48,332 bases of DNA, taken from the NCBI GenBank assembly GCA_035379625.1, contig DAOSVM010000017.1, positions 1 through 48,332 on the forward strand, written 5' to 3'. Positions 1 to 7,231 of this stretch are shown here, piece by piece; the first letter of the stretch is position 1, and every line of letters begins with the position of its first letter. The position numbers and the translations under genes are program-made. The notes under the pieces were generated by a model. That model had not been told where the DNA came from. It was given only the letters and a program-made list of their open reading frames with translations, and did not search any database. The stretch is from DAOSCP01 sp035379625 (GTDB lineage: Bacteria; Bacteroidota; Ignavibacteria; Ignavibacteriales; DAOSCP01).

Positions 1-175
1 TATCTTTAAACAAATAAGCATATTTAATGTTATCAAAAACACCTTCAATAGTTGCCTGAGATTTTATTGTCGCAAAACTCTTCACATTATTAGATATTTT
101 TGGAGCAAAAGGATTATCACAACCAAATAAAAAAACTATAAAAATTAAACTAAGATATTTCCATTTTATTATCAA
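1..175 (-). CDS. Lipoprotein, N-terminal part (runs off left edge)
   Basis: The reading frame begins at a TTG (173-175) that overlaps the TGA stop of the preceding lipoprotein gene, and stays open to the window edge. It encodes a short hydrophobic stretch ending in a lipobox, LFGC, followed by DNPFAPK, so the mature protein would be lipidated and carried to the envelope. No ATG is available in frame; ATT two codons upstream of the TTG is the only other choice seen. It looks like a second lipoprotein translated from the same message as the gene at 172-741. The function is unknown because only about 57 residues are visible. Confidence 0.6.
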   Translation of the reverse strand, partial: MIIKWKYLSLIFIVFLFGCDNPFAPKISNNVKSFATIKSQATIEGVFDNIKYAYLFKD

Positions 176-741
176 AATGCATACTTCCCTTTTATATCAC
201 CCCAACTTATATCAGTTGTTTTATTTATTTCTTCCCAATTTTTAATAATCCAATTTTCGGAATTTGTTCTATAAAGATTTAAATAAATTAATCCTTTTGC
301 AATTATTGTATCTTTATTAAACTTTACCAACTTTAAGAAATATTCAATTTTTACTTTTGCAGTTGAAATATCCCTTTCAGAATATTCATTTTTCAAATTT
401 AAAAATATATTCTCAATCTTTTCGTCAGATTTATCATTTACTAAATTACTAAAATAATTTAATTCTTTACTTACATTCCAATTTTCAAGATTAGGATAAC
501 TAATTAAAGATTGATTTAAAGGTTTGTAATTGAAACCAAGTTCATTATCAAAACAACTATTGTATAATTGTATTGATCTTGTATTATATGCTAATTCAAA
601 ATTTTTTAATAAATCATCACTTGAGTATGCTTTTAGGCTATTATTGCTATTTTGATCGGGTTTTTCAGAAGGCCTTACATTAAAAATATCACAACCAATA
701 AATATGATTAAGAGTAATATTATTAAATTATTTTTTTTCAT
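172..741 (-). CDS. Small lipoprotein, about 189 aa, function unknown
   Basis: It starts with a Lys/Asn n-region and a hydrophobic core ending in the lipobox FIGC at about residue 17, so it is predicted to be an envelope lipoprotein. The rest (about 170 residues) is polar, with many Asn, Lys and Glu. A long first helix containing LLKNFELAYNTRS followed by strands is compatible with a small NTF2-like fold, but I cannot assign a family. The ATG overlaps the stop of the methyltransferase gene as ATGA, which indicates translational coupling. A second lipoprotein gene follows at once. The CDIFNVRPSEKPD start of the mature protein resembles lipoproteins I associate with Ignavibacteria-type genomes (recollection, not a search). 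Confidence 0.8.
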   Translation of the reverse strand: MKKNNLIILLLIIFIGCDIFNVRPSEKPDQNSNNSLKAYSSDDLLKNFELAYNTRSIQLYNSCFDNELGFNYKPLNQSLISYPNLENWNVSKELNYFSNLVNDKSDEKIENIFLNLKNEYSERDISTAKVKIEYFLKLVKFNKDTIIAKGLIYLNLYRTNSENWIIKNWEEINKTTDISWGDIKGKYAF

Positions 742-1442
742 TTTGTAGCCAATATTATTATTCTTGGCGAATTTTTAAATTCAAAATTGTTTAAATTATA
801 ATCACCATAAACATTATCAACTTTAAATCCAATTTTTTCAAAAATTCTAATCAACTGTTCAAAATTGAATTTATGAATTATTTCTTTGTAAATTTCATTT
901 GTTTTCTTGATTTCTATTTCTTTAATGATTTTATCACCTTCTGTATACTTTTTAATTGTAAATTTATCATTTTCAATAATAGGATTTTCTTTAATTTTTT
1001 TTATTTCAATATTTATATTCATATAATCAAAAATTAATTTTCCATTAGGCTTTAATAAATAAAAAATATTTTCTAAAACCTTTATATTTTCCTCATAATT
1101 TTCAAAATAACCAAAAGATGTAAAAAAGTTAAAAATTATATCAAAAGTGTGTGACTTTAGTGGGAGATCCTGGATATCTGCATTTACTAAAGAACAATTT
1201 TCTATTTTATTTTTTGCAATCTTAAGTAATCTTATAGATAAATCAAGACAGATTAATTTATTTGTATATTTTTTTAATTGTTTTGATAATCTGCCATTTC
1301 CGCAGCATAGATCAAGAATATATTTGTTATATAAATTTATTTTTTTTTCTAAATTTGATACAAATTTTTCAGCTTCGTCATCATTTCTATACGAATAAAG
1401 TTCATCATAAAATTGGCTATTAAACCATTCTTTATACCACAT
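738..1442 (-). CDS. Class I SAM-dependent methyltransferase
   Basis: A 234-residue protein with the Rossmann SAM-binding motif I at about residues 42-52 (ILDLCCGNGRL), an acidic end of strand 2 (CLDLS), a motif II-like NADIQDLPL, and FDIIFNFFTSFGYF as motif IV. This places it in the Methyltransf_11/25 group that transfers a methyl group from S-adenosylmethionine; the acceptor cannot be told from sequence. Its ATG overlaps the recR stop as TAATG and its stop overlaps the next lipoprotein start as ATGA, so it sits in the middle of a tightly coupled operon. The link to RecR is positional only. Confidence 0.85.
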   Translation of the reverse strand: MWYKEWFNSQFYDELYSYRNDDEAEKFVSNLEKKINLYNKYILDLCCGNGRLSKQLKKYTNKLICLDLSIRLLKIAKNKIENCSLVNADIQDLPLKSHTFDIIFNFFTSFGYFENYEENIKVLENIFYLLKPNGKLIFDYMNINIEIKKIKENPIIENDKFTIKKYTEGDKIIKEIEIKKTNEIYKEIIHKFNFEQLIRIFEKIGFKVDNVYGDYNLNNFEFKNSPRIIILATK

Positions 1443-2041
1443 TATTTTATCTCAATTCGTGAATTTACTGCGTTTGTAATTGTTGCACTATCAGCAAATT
1501 CCAAACTCATTCCCACAGATATTCCACGAGCTATTCTCGTAACTTTAATATTATAAGTTTTTAATAATTCAGCAAGATAAAGTATGGTTGTTTCCCCTTC
1601 TGTATTTGGATTTAATGCTAAAATTATTTCTACAATATTACCATTTTCAATACGTTGCAATAATTCTTTAATTTTTAATTTTTCAGCACTAATACCCTTA
1701 ATAGGAGATAAAACACCTCCTAAAATATGGTAAACACCACGATAATAACTTGATTTTTCAATAGCTAATAAGTCAGAAATATTTTCGACAACACAAACAG
1801 TAGAATGATCCCTTTTATCGTTACTACAAATAGGGCAAATATCATCTTCACTTAAATTAAAACAAACTTTACAGAATTTAGTTTTTGTTTTAACCTCAAT
1901 AATTGCTTGGCTTAGACTTTGAGCATAAGTTATGTCAGAATTCAAAATAAAAAGAGCTAACCTTTGTGCGGATTTTCTACCAATACCGGGTAATTTAGTT
2001 AGCTCATCAATTAATATTTCCAATGATTTAACAATTTGCAT
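1442..2041 (-). CDS. recR: Recombination mediator RecR
   Basis: 199 residues, the normal RecR length. It has an N-terminal helix-hairpin-helix (LPGIGRKSAQRLA, residues 17-29), a C4 zinc finger (Cys57, Cys60, Cys69, Cys72) and a Toprim domain beginning near VCVVENISDLLAIE with LGGVLSPIKGI after it. RecR works with RecF/RecO to load RecA on SSB-coated gapped DNA. The gene begins one base after the ebfC stop, and the ebfC-recR pair is a widely conserved arrangement, which supports both calls. Confidence 0.97.
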   Translation of the reverse strand: MQIVKSLEILIDELTKLPGIGRKSAQRLALFILNSDITYAQSLSQAIIEVKTKTKFCKVCFNLSEDDICPICSNDKRDHSTVCVVENISDLLAIEKSSYYRGVYHILGGVLSPIKGISAEKLKIKELLQRIENGNIVEIILALNPNTEGETTILYLAELLKTYNIKVTRIARGISVGMSLEFADSATITNAVNSRIEIK

Positions 2042-2042
2042 A

Positions 2043-2369
2043 TTAGAAACCTGGGATTCCCATTCCTGGAGGCATCATTCCTTTTGTAACTTTTGCCATT
2101 TCTTCTTCAGCCATTTTTTTTGAAGAGTCAATAGCTTTATTTACGGCTGCCATAACTAAATCTTCAAGCATATCTTTATCATCTTTATTAATAACTTCAG
2201 GATCAATAACAAGGCTAACAATATTTTGTTTTCCGTTAACAGTTACTTTCACCATTCCACCGCCTGCTTCTTCTGTAACAACTTTATTCCCTAATTCTTC
2301 TTGCACTTTTTCCATTTCTTTTTGCATTTTTTGAACTTGTCTCATCATTCCATTGATATCAAATTTCAT
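2043..2369 (-). CDS. ebfC: YbaB/EbfC nucleoid-associated protein
   Basis: 108 residues. It has an N-terminal helix rich in Met, Gln and Lys (MMRQVQKMQKEMEKVQEEL), the short conserved strand region KVTVNGKQNIVSLVIDPEV, and a C-terminal helix ending in a Met/Gly/Pro-rich tail (GMMPPGMGIPGF). This is the YbaB/EbfC fold, a small dimeric DNA-binding protein. It is the first gene of the minus-strand operon with recR, divergent from the DUF3127 gene with an 88-bp shared upstream region. Confidence 0.93.
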   Translation of the reverse strand: MKFDINGMMRQVQKMQKEMEKVQEELGNKVVTEEAGGGMVKVTVNGKQNIVSLVIDPEVINKDDKDMLEDLVMAAVNKAIDSSKKMAEEEMAKVTKGMMPPGMGIPGF

Positions 2370-2457
2370 TTAAAACCTCAATTTTTATTTTTTTATAAAT
2401 TTTAATAAATTAGTATGTTAATTTAAAATATTTTAGCAAATTATAAAAGGAATATTT

Positions 2458-2874
2458 ATGGCAAAATTTGAATTAGATGGTATTTTATATAAAATATTTG
2501 AAACAAAAGAGATAACTGATAATTTTCTAAAAAGAGAATTTGTATTACAAGATAATACTAATCCCAAATACCCACAATTTATAAAATTCGAATTGTATAA
2601 TGAAAATACTTATTTATTAGACAATCTAACAGAGAATCAAGAGGTTATTGTATCTTTCGATATTAGAGGCCGAGAATATTCTAAAAATGGTGAAATTTCT
2701 TATTTTAATTCCCTTGTTGCTTATAGTATAAACTTAAAAAACAATGAAACAGAAAATAAAACTGAAGAGAAACCAGTTTTTGCAACCAATGATGAAAAAA
2801 AATTACCAAAATTTAAATCATCAGAAGTAACTAAAGATGATAATTCTTTTGACGATGAAGAAATTCCTTTTTAA
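2458..2874 (+). CDS. DUF3127 protein with SSB-like acidic C-terminal tip
   Basis: 138 residues. The N-terminal 85 residues form an OB-fold-like domain of the DUF3127 type: KREFVLQD, then YPQFIKFELY, then VIVSFDIRGREYSKNG and YFNSLVAYSI. A disordered Lys/Glu-rich linker follows. The last residues are FDDEEIPF, closely resembling the DDDIPF tip by which bacterial SSB recruits partner proteins. An AAAGGA Shine-Dalgarno sits about 8 nt before the ATG. Role in single-stranded DNA metabolism is an inference from fold, tail and its position opposite ebfC-recR. It is shorter than canonical SSB and may be an SSB paralogue. Confidence 0.8.
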   Translation: MAKFELDGILYKIFETKEITDNFLKREFVLQDNTNPKYPQFIKFELYNENTYLLDNLTENQEVIVSFDIRGREYSKNGEISYFNSLVAYSINLKNNETENKTEEKPVFATNDEKKLPKFKSSEVTKDDNSFDDEEIPF

Positions 2875-2911
2875 TCAAAAAATTTAATTTTATCAAATCA
2901 TTATTAATTTG

Positions 2912-2919
2912 TATATTTG
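2912..2919 (+). promoter_or_regulatory. Possible -7 box of a Bacteroidota-type promoter
   Basis: TATATTTG matches the TAnnTTTG consensus of the Bacteroidota primary sigma factor and ends 21 nt before the ATG of the first ATP-grasp gene. No convincing -33 TTG is present at the usual spacing, so this rests on one box. It would give a very short leader, consistent with the absence of a clear Shine-Dalgarno here. Confidence 0.35.
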
Positions 2920-2940
2920 CAAGAAAAAATAATTTAATTA

Positions 2941-3987
2941 ATGAATAAATTAAAAGTTGGATTTATTTATAATATAAAGCCAGATGATATTGAATCCTTC
3001 CGTAAAAGATATTTTATAAATACAAAAATTACAAAGGATACTTTTGCCGAGTGGGATTCACAAAAAACAATCAATAGAATAAAACAAGCTATTGAAAAAT
3101 ATTTTCATCTGATTGATATAGAAGCTGATATATATCTATATCAAAAATTACTTGAACAAAGACCAGATATTGTTTTTAATTTTTCTGAAGGTTTCAACTA
3201 CGTAAGCAGAGAGGCACAAGTACCAGCAATTTTAGATTTTTTGAATATACCATATACTGGTTCAGATCCTGAAACTTTAATAAACTGCCTTAATAAAGTT
3301 AGAACAAAAGAAATTTTATTATATAATAACATACCAACTCCTGCTTTTTGTTATTACAATCCAAATGAAAATTTAAATTTGAGTAATTTTAATTTAAATT
3401 TTCCTGTTATAGTAAAACCAGCTTTCGAGGGCTCTTCAAAAGGTATTTTTCAAAATTCAATTTGCAACAATATTGAAGAATTAGAAAATCAAATAAAATT
3501 TATTTTTAACGAATACAATGAAATAGCAATTGTTGAAGAATTATTGTTAGGAAGAGAATTTACTGTTGGCATAATAGGAAATAACGATGATTTAATAATT
3601 TTACCAATTGTAGAAATTAAATATCCTGAAAATATACCATTTAAAATTTATTCATTTGAATTAAAATGGGAATTAGATCAACCAGAAAATCCACTAAATA
3701 TTTTTGAGTGCCCTGCGAGCATCAGTAATGATCTTTTTAATTCTATAACCACAATTATCAAAAAATCTATTAAAGTCATGAGAATTAAAGATTGGGCACG
3801 TTTTGATATACGATTAGATATTAATGGTATTCCAAATATTATTGAAATAAATCCAATCCCCGGAATTTTACCTAACCCTGAAGATAATTCTTGTTTTACT
3901 AAAGCTGCTTTTACCATGGGATATTCTTATGATGAAATTATATTTAAAGTTATACAAACAGCGCTAAAACGATGGAATATAACATAA
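2941..3987 (+). CDS. Ddl-like ATP-grasp ligase, first of a pair
   Basis: 348 residues with the three-part layout of D-alanine-D-alanine ligase relatives: an N-terminal preATP-grasp domain (FNFSEGF near residue 80, then PYTGSDPETL), a central ATP-binding domain with Lys159 in IVKPAFEGSSKG and EELLLGREFTVG, and a C-terminal metal site (ARFDIRLD, then E302-I-N304-P305). Members form carboxyl-amine bonds using ATP through an acylphosphate. The canonical Ddl product is not assured, because the N-terminal half is divergent and a second ligase follows, overlapping by 16 nt. The pair plus the overlapping GNAT gene suggests a dedicated peptide or amino-acid conjugate pathway. Confidence 0.85.
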   Translation: MNKLKVGFIYNIKPDDIESFRKRYFINTKITKDTFAEWDSQKTINRIKQAIEKYFHLIDIEADIYLYQKLLEQRPDIVFNFSEGFNYVSREAQVPAILDFLNIPYTGSDPETLINCLNKVRTKEILLYNNIPTPAFCYYNPNENLNLSNFNLNFPVIVKPAFEGSSKGIFQNSICNNIEELENQIKFIFNEYNEIAIVEELLLGREFTVGIIGNNDDLIILPIVEIKYPENIPFKIYSFELKWELDQPENPLNIFECPASISNDLFNSITTIIKKSIKVMRIKDWARFDIRLDINGIPNIIEINPIPGILPNPEDNSCFTKAAFTMGYSYDEIIFKVIQTALKRWNIT

Positions 3988-5012
3988 GAAATTCAAAAAT
4001 ACTTATTTGCTATCCAGAACCTGTAATTTTATATAATAATTATGCTGGCAAAAATCATAATCAATATCCTGCTTATTCTGAAACCGAATTAGCAAACGAG
4101 ATAAATGAAATATTAAAAGCAATATCATATAATTTCCCTAATACAAAAACATTAAGTGTAGGCAGAAATTTATTAGAAGAAATTGAATTTATTAAAAATT
4201 ATGCACCGGATTTAGTAATTAATCTTGTTGAATCATACAGAGGATTATCAAAAGGAGAAATTTATTTTGCTTCAATTCTTGAATTATTAAATATTAAATA
4301 CACTGGTAATAAACCTGATACACTTACTTATTGCTTAGATAAAAATGTCGCAAAATTACTTCTTAAAGCAAATAACTTACTAACACCAAATTTTTTACAA
4401 TTAAAACATAATGAAAATATATACGATATTCCATTTGATTTCCCAGTAATTACAAAATTAAACTCTGAAGATGCAAGTATAGGAATTTCAGAATTTTCAG
4501 TTTGTTATAATTTTAAGGAATTGAATGAACAATTAAATTTTTTAAGAGACACTTATATTACTCAAGATTTCATTATTGAAGAATATATTGAAGGGCGAGA
4601 ATTTAACATTGCTATTTTTAATGATAAAATTTTACCAATTTCTGAAATTATTTTTGATTTACCAGAGAATTTACCTAAAATAGTTACCTATGAAGCCAAA
4701 TGGGATGAAAAATCTTTATATTATAATTCCACAATACCACAACGACCTGCTAAAATTTCTAAAGATATAGAAAATCTTTTAAAGCAAACGGCTTTTAAAG
4801 CATATAAAGTATTTAAATGCAATGATGGTGTGAGAGTTGATATTAGGCTAACAAAAGATAATAAACCATATATTTTAGAGATAAATCCTAATCCAGATTT
4901 AACTAAAAATGCTGGATTTATAGGAAGTTATATGGTAACTGGCAAAACATATGAAGATTTTTTTTATGAACTAATAACTTCAAATTTAGCAAATGGAAAT
5001 AATTCAAATTAA
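3972..5012 (+). CDS. Ddl-like ATP-grasp ligase, second of a pair
   Basis: 346 residues, the same fold as the preceding gene but clearly diverged. It has NLVESYRGLSKGE and YTGNKPDTLTYCLDK in the N-terminal domain, Lys162 in the ATP-binding lobe (VITKLNSEDASIGI), EEYIEGREFNIAI, and the metal-binding VRVDIRLT and E303-I-N305-P306 near the C-terminus. The glycine-rich loop has an acidic SEDAS where the first paralogue has FEGSS, so substrates or affinities may differ. Its start lies inside the end of gene one and its end overlaps the GNAT gene by 20 nt, so the three proteins are probably made in fixed ratio. Confidence 0.85.
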   Translation: MEYNIRNSKILICYPEPVILYNNYAGKNHNQYPAYSETELANEINEILKAISYNFPNTKTLSVGRNLLEEIEFIKNYAPDLVINLVESYRGLSKGEIYFASILELLNIKYTGNKPDTLTYCLDKNVAKLLLKANNLLTPNFLQLKHNENIYDIPFDFPVITKLNSEDASIGISEFSVCYNFKELNEQLNFLRDTYITQDFIIEEYIEGREFNIAIFNDKILPISEIIFDLPENLPKIVTYEAKWDEKSLYYNSTIPQRPAKISKDIENLLKQTAFKAYKVFKCNDGVRVDIRLTKDNKPYILEINPNPDLTKNAGFIGSYMVTGKTYEDFFYELITSNLANGNNSN

Positions 5013-5469
5013 TAATAAACATCGTGAACCGCTTTTCCAAATTATAGATAAAATCGAACTTTTTAATTCGGAAGAAAAAGAATGCGCAAAAGAATTAATT
5101 GATATTGCAATTAATAATCCATCCAATGAAGATTATCATATTAACGTATTGTTAGATAAAAATAATATAGTAGGTTATTACTGTTGTGGACAACGTCCAC
5201 TTACAGCTCACACTTGGGATCTGTATTGGATAGTTGTTGATAAAGATAAACAAAGACAAGGTTTTGGACAGATTTTATTAAAAGATGCTGAAAATTATAT
5301 TAAAAAACACAACGGTAAGATTTTACTTATAGAAACATCAAGCCAAAAAATTTATCATCCTACCGTTAAATTTTACCTTAAGAATAATTACCAAATTGCT
5401 GCTAGGATAAAAGATTTTTATAAAGATAATGATGATTTGATTATTTTTAGTAAATATTTAATTGATTAA
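4993..5469 (+). CDS. GNAT-family N-acetyltransferase
   Basis: 158 residues. It shows the GNAT core: strand 4 LYWIVVDKDK, the acetyl-CoA pyrophosphate loop Q87-R-Q-G90-F-G92 and a following helix, then ILLIETSSQKIYHPTVKFYLKNNYQ for motif B. It would transfer an acyl group from acyl-CoA to an amine. The ATG overlaps the second ATP-grasp gene by 20 nt, so the natural acceptor may be the product of that ligase pair, for example an N-terminal cap on a short peptide. That acceptor is inference only. Confidence 0.88.
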   Translation: MEIIQINNKHREPLFQIIDKIELFNSEEKECAKELIDIAINNPSNEDYHINVLLDKNNIVGYYCCGQRPLTAHTWDLYWIVVDKDKQRQGFGQILLKDAENYIKKHNGKILLIETSSQKIYHPTVKFYLKNNYQIAARIKDFYKDNDDLIIFSKYLID

Positions 5470-5532
5470 TTTTATTACTCCGAATAAAAAACAAAATTAA
5501 AATATAATTTAATAATATGTGTGTTTTATAAA

Positions 5533-5602
5533 TTTTTGGGCTTTAGCCCGCCCGTGCGCCCCTTTGGCGCAGGGGCTTTATGCTTACACCGTCTGAGCTA
5601 AA
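5533..5602 (-). repeat. Hairpin repeat with tRNA D-arm-like core, copy A
   Basis: Read on the minus strand, the copy begins with TTTAGCTCAGACGG and continues TGTAAGC (core on plus 5582-5602). It is followed by an 11-bp stem with one mismatch (plus 5550-5560 with 5566-5576) and a 4-bp stem GGGC/GCCC (5538-5541 with 5546-5549), then an A-rich end. It lies between the GNAT gene and the chemoreceptor gene, just past the chemoreceptor terminator and in the same orientation as that gene. Four other copies share the core but not the stem sequences. Confidence 0.85.
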
Positions 5603-5605
5603 TTA

Positions 5606-5634
5606 TAAAAAAAGGCTGCCATTTTGGACAGCCT
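5606..5634 (-). terminator. Intrinsic terminator of the chemoreceptor gene
   Basis: On the minus strand AGGCTG, then CAGCCT (plus 5613-5618 and 5629-5634) with extra CC/GG pairs inside forms a stem followed by a run of seven T. It starts seven bases past the stop codon. Confidence 0.85.
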
Positions 5635-5640
5635 AGCAAT

Positions 5641-7134
5641 TTAAAAACTATTTACTAATCTTTCTAACGTATCCACAACTGTATCACGTAATTGTTTTAA
5701 TTCTTTACATTTCTGTTCACGTTCTTCAACAGAAAGCATTGCAGCTTGTTTCAACATTTCTTCATTACCAAGTTGGTGTACACGAATATGAATTTTTTCT
5801 AACTCTTTAAATATATTATTATTAGCAAATTGGCTAACACCGTATGAATAATACCATTTACCGAACTTGCAATTAAAATGATCTGTCATAATCTTATTTT
5901 CAGGATTTCCTTTTAATGTCATTTTGCAAACAGTGTCAACCCACTTAATATGATCAAATTTTGCGAGGTTTAAGAATACCTTTAATGTAGTTTTTTCTAA
6001 CTCCTCACTACTACTTTTAATTGTTGCTGTTTCTTTATTAATATTATCGCTTAATTGTATTTGTCCTATTAACTTATTAGACATGTCACGATGAGTTTGA
6101 GCACTTTCAAATAAATAATTAGTCATATCGTTTAATTCATTCATATATTTTGAAACATTTTCGAGAGAATTCCAAAGGGTTTGAATGATTTCTAATTCTT
6201 TATCAATTTTTCCTTTTACAACATCCATTTCGTTAGAAACAGAATTAACATCCTTTTGTAAAGCACTGATTGTGGTTGAAATTTCTTTTGTTGCTTTTGT
6301 TGTTCTTTCTGCTAATTTTCTTACCTCATCAGCTACAACGGCAAAACCACGCCCCTGCTCGCCAGCACGAGCAGCTTCAATAGCAGCATTTAATGCTAAA
6401 AGGTTTGTTTGATCTGCTATTTCATCGATTATAGTAGCTATATTTGCAATTTCATCCATTTTTTTAGTTAATTGATTAACCTTTACCTGAGCGTTATCAC
6501 TAACTTGTGCTACCTCTTTCATTGCACCACTAAGGTTATTCAAATAATCATTGTTACTAAGGATTAATTCTTTTAAGTGTTTAGTTTTATCTGATGTCTC
6601 TTGTATCTTAAAGGCATTCATTGAAGCAGATTGCCTAACTTCCTCAATTTCAGCAGCCAATTGTTCAAAGTGTGTATGCATATTATGGATTTGATTTATT
6701 ATATTTTCAACATTTGTATAATTATTTTTTGAGGCTAAAATTATATTATCTGAAGCGGTCTTAACGTATTCAACGGTATTATTCACCAAATCTAAAACTT
6801 GATTATTTGATTCGTTAATAATTTTTTCAATATCAAACTCATTTTTCATAAATTTATAGTCTTTTTTACAAGATGTTAATTCATCATCTAACTTCATATT
6901 TTTATCTTTGAGCTCTTTAATTAGATTATTAGCTTTTTCCAATTCTATTTTTAAGCTATCATCTTTATTTTCATTTACAACTTCGAACTTATTACCTAAG
7001 AAGTTATAAATAAGAAATGCTAAAATTACTGAAATAACTAGCACATAAATGAAATCTGCTAAGAATAATGTTACTATAGATGTTGCAATGGCAATAGTTA
7101 TAATAGAGATTAAAAATGTTTGTTTTTGTTTCAT
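5641..7134 (-). CDS. Methyl-accepting chemotaxis protein with C-terminal CZB domain
   Basis: About 497 residues. Two adjacent hydrophobic segments at the N-terminus have almost no periplasmic loop between them, so the sensor is cytoplasmic. A long coiled coil leads into the conserved signalling tip (IDEIADQTNLLALNAAIEAA, then GEQGRGFAVVADEVRKLAERT) that contacts CheA/CheW. The C-terminal 70 residues match the chemoreceptor zinc-binding domain: HIKWVDTVCKM, DHFNCKFGKWYY and HIRVHQLG supply the His/Cys ligands. I chose the ATG at 7134 because AAAGGTG sits 4 nt upstream; a start 24 bases earlier is open but has no ribosome site. No che genes are in the window. The likely stimulus is zinc or hypochlorite-type oxidation, from family knowledge. 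Confidence 0.92.
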   Translation of the reverse strand: MKQKQTFLISIITIAIATSIVTLFLADFIYVLVISVILAFLIYNFLGNKFEVVNENKDDSLKIELEKANNLIKELKDKNMKLDDELTSCKKDYKFMKNEFDIEKIINESNNQVLDLVNNTVEYVKTASDNIILASKNNYTNVENIINQIHNMHTHFEQLAAEIEEVRQSASMNAFKIQETSDKTKHLKELILSNNDYLNNLSGAMKEVAQVSDNAQVKVNQLTKKMDEIANIATIIDEIADQTNLLALNAAIEAARAGEQGRGFAVVADEVRKLAERTTKATKEISTTISALQKDVNSVSNEMDVVKGKIDKELEIIQTLWNSLENVSKYMNELNDMTNYLFESAQTHRDMSNKLIGQIQLSDNINKETATIKSSSEELEKTTLKVFLNLAKFDHIKWVDTVCKMTLKGNPENKIMTDHFNCKFGKWYYSYGVSQFANNNIFKELEKIHIRVHQLGNEEMLKQAAMLSVEEREQKCKELKQLRDTVVDTLERLVNSF

Positions 7135-7200
7135 AATGCACCTTTTAATTATCAACAATTTTTTATAACAATAAATATAAATAATTAGTTTAATTTTGTC

Positions 7201-7231
7201 AAAAAAAAAAGCTGCATAAAGCAGCTTTTTT
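7201..7231 (-). terminator. Intrinsic terminator after the TonB receptor gene
   Basis: AAAAAGCTGC/GCAGCTTTTT (7206-7215 with 7221-7230) with loop ATAAA, flanked by A and T runs so it can work in both directions. It directly abuts the receptor stop codon and separates that gene from the chemoreceptor. Confidence 0.9.

Noticed and set aside
7135..7158. Upstream start for the chemoreceptor
   Set aside because: The later ATG has AAAGGTG at proper spacing; the earlier one has none.
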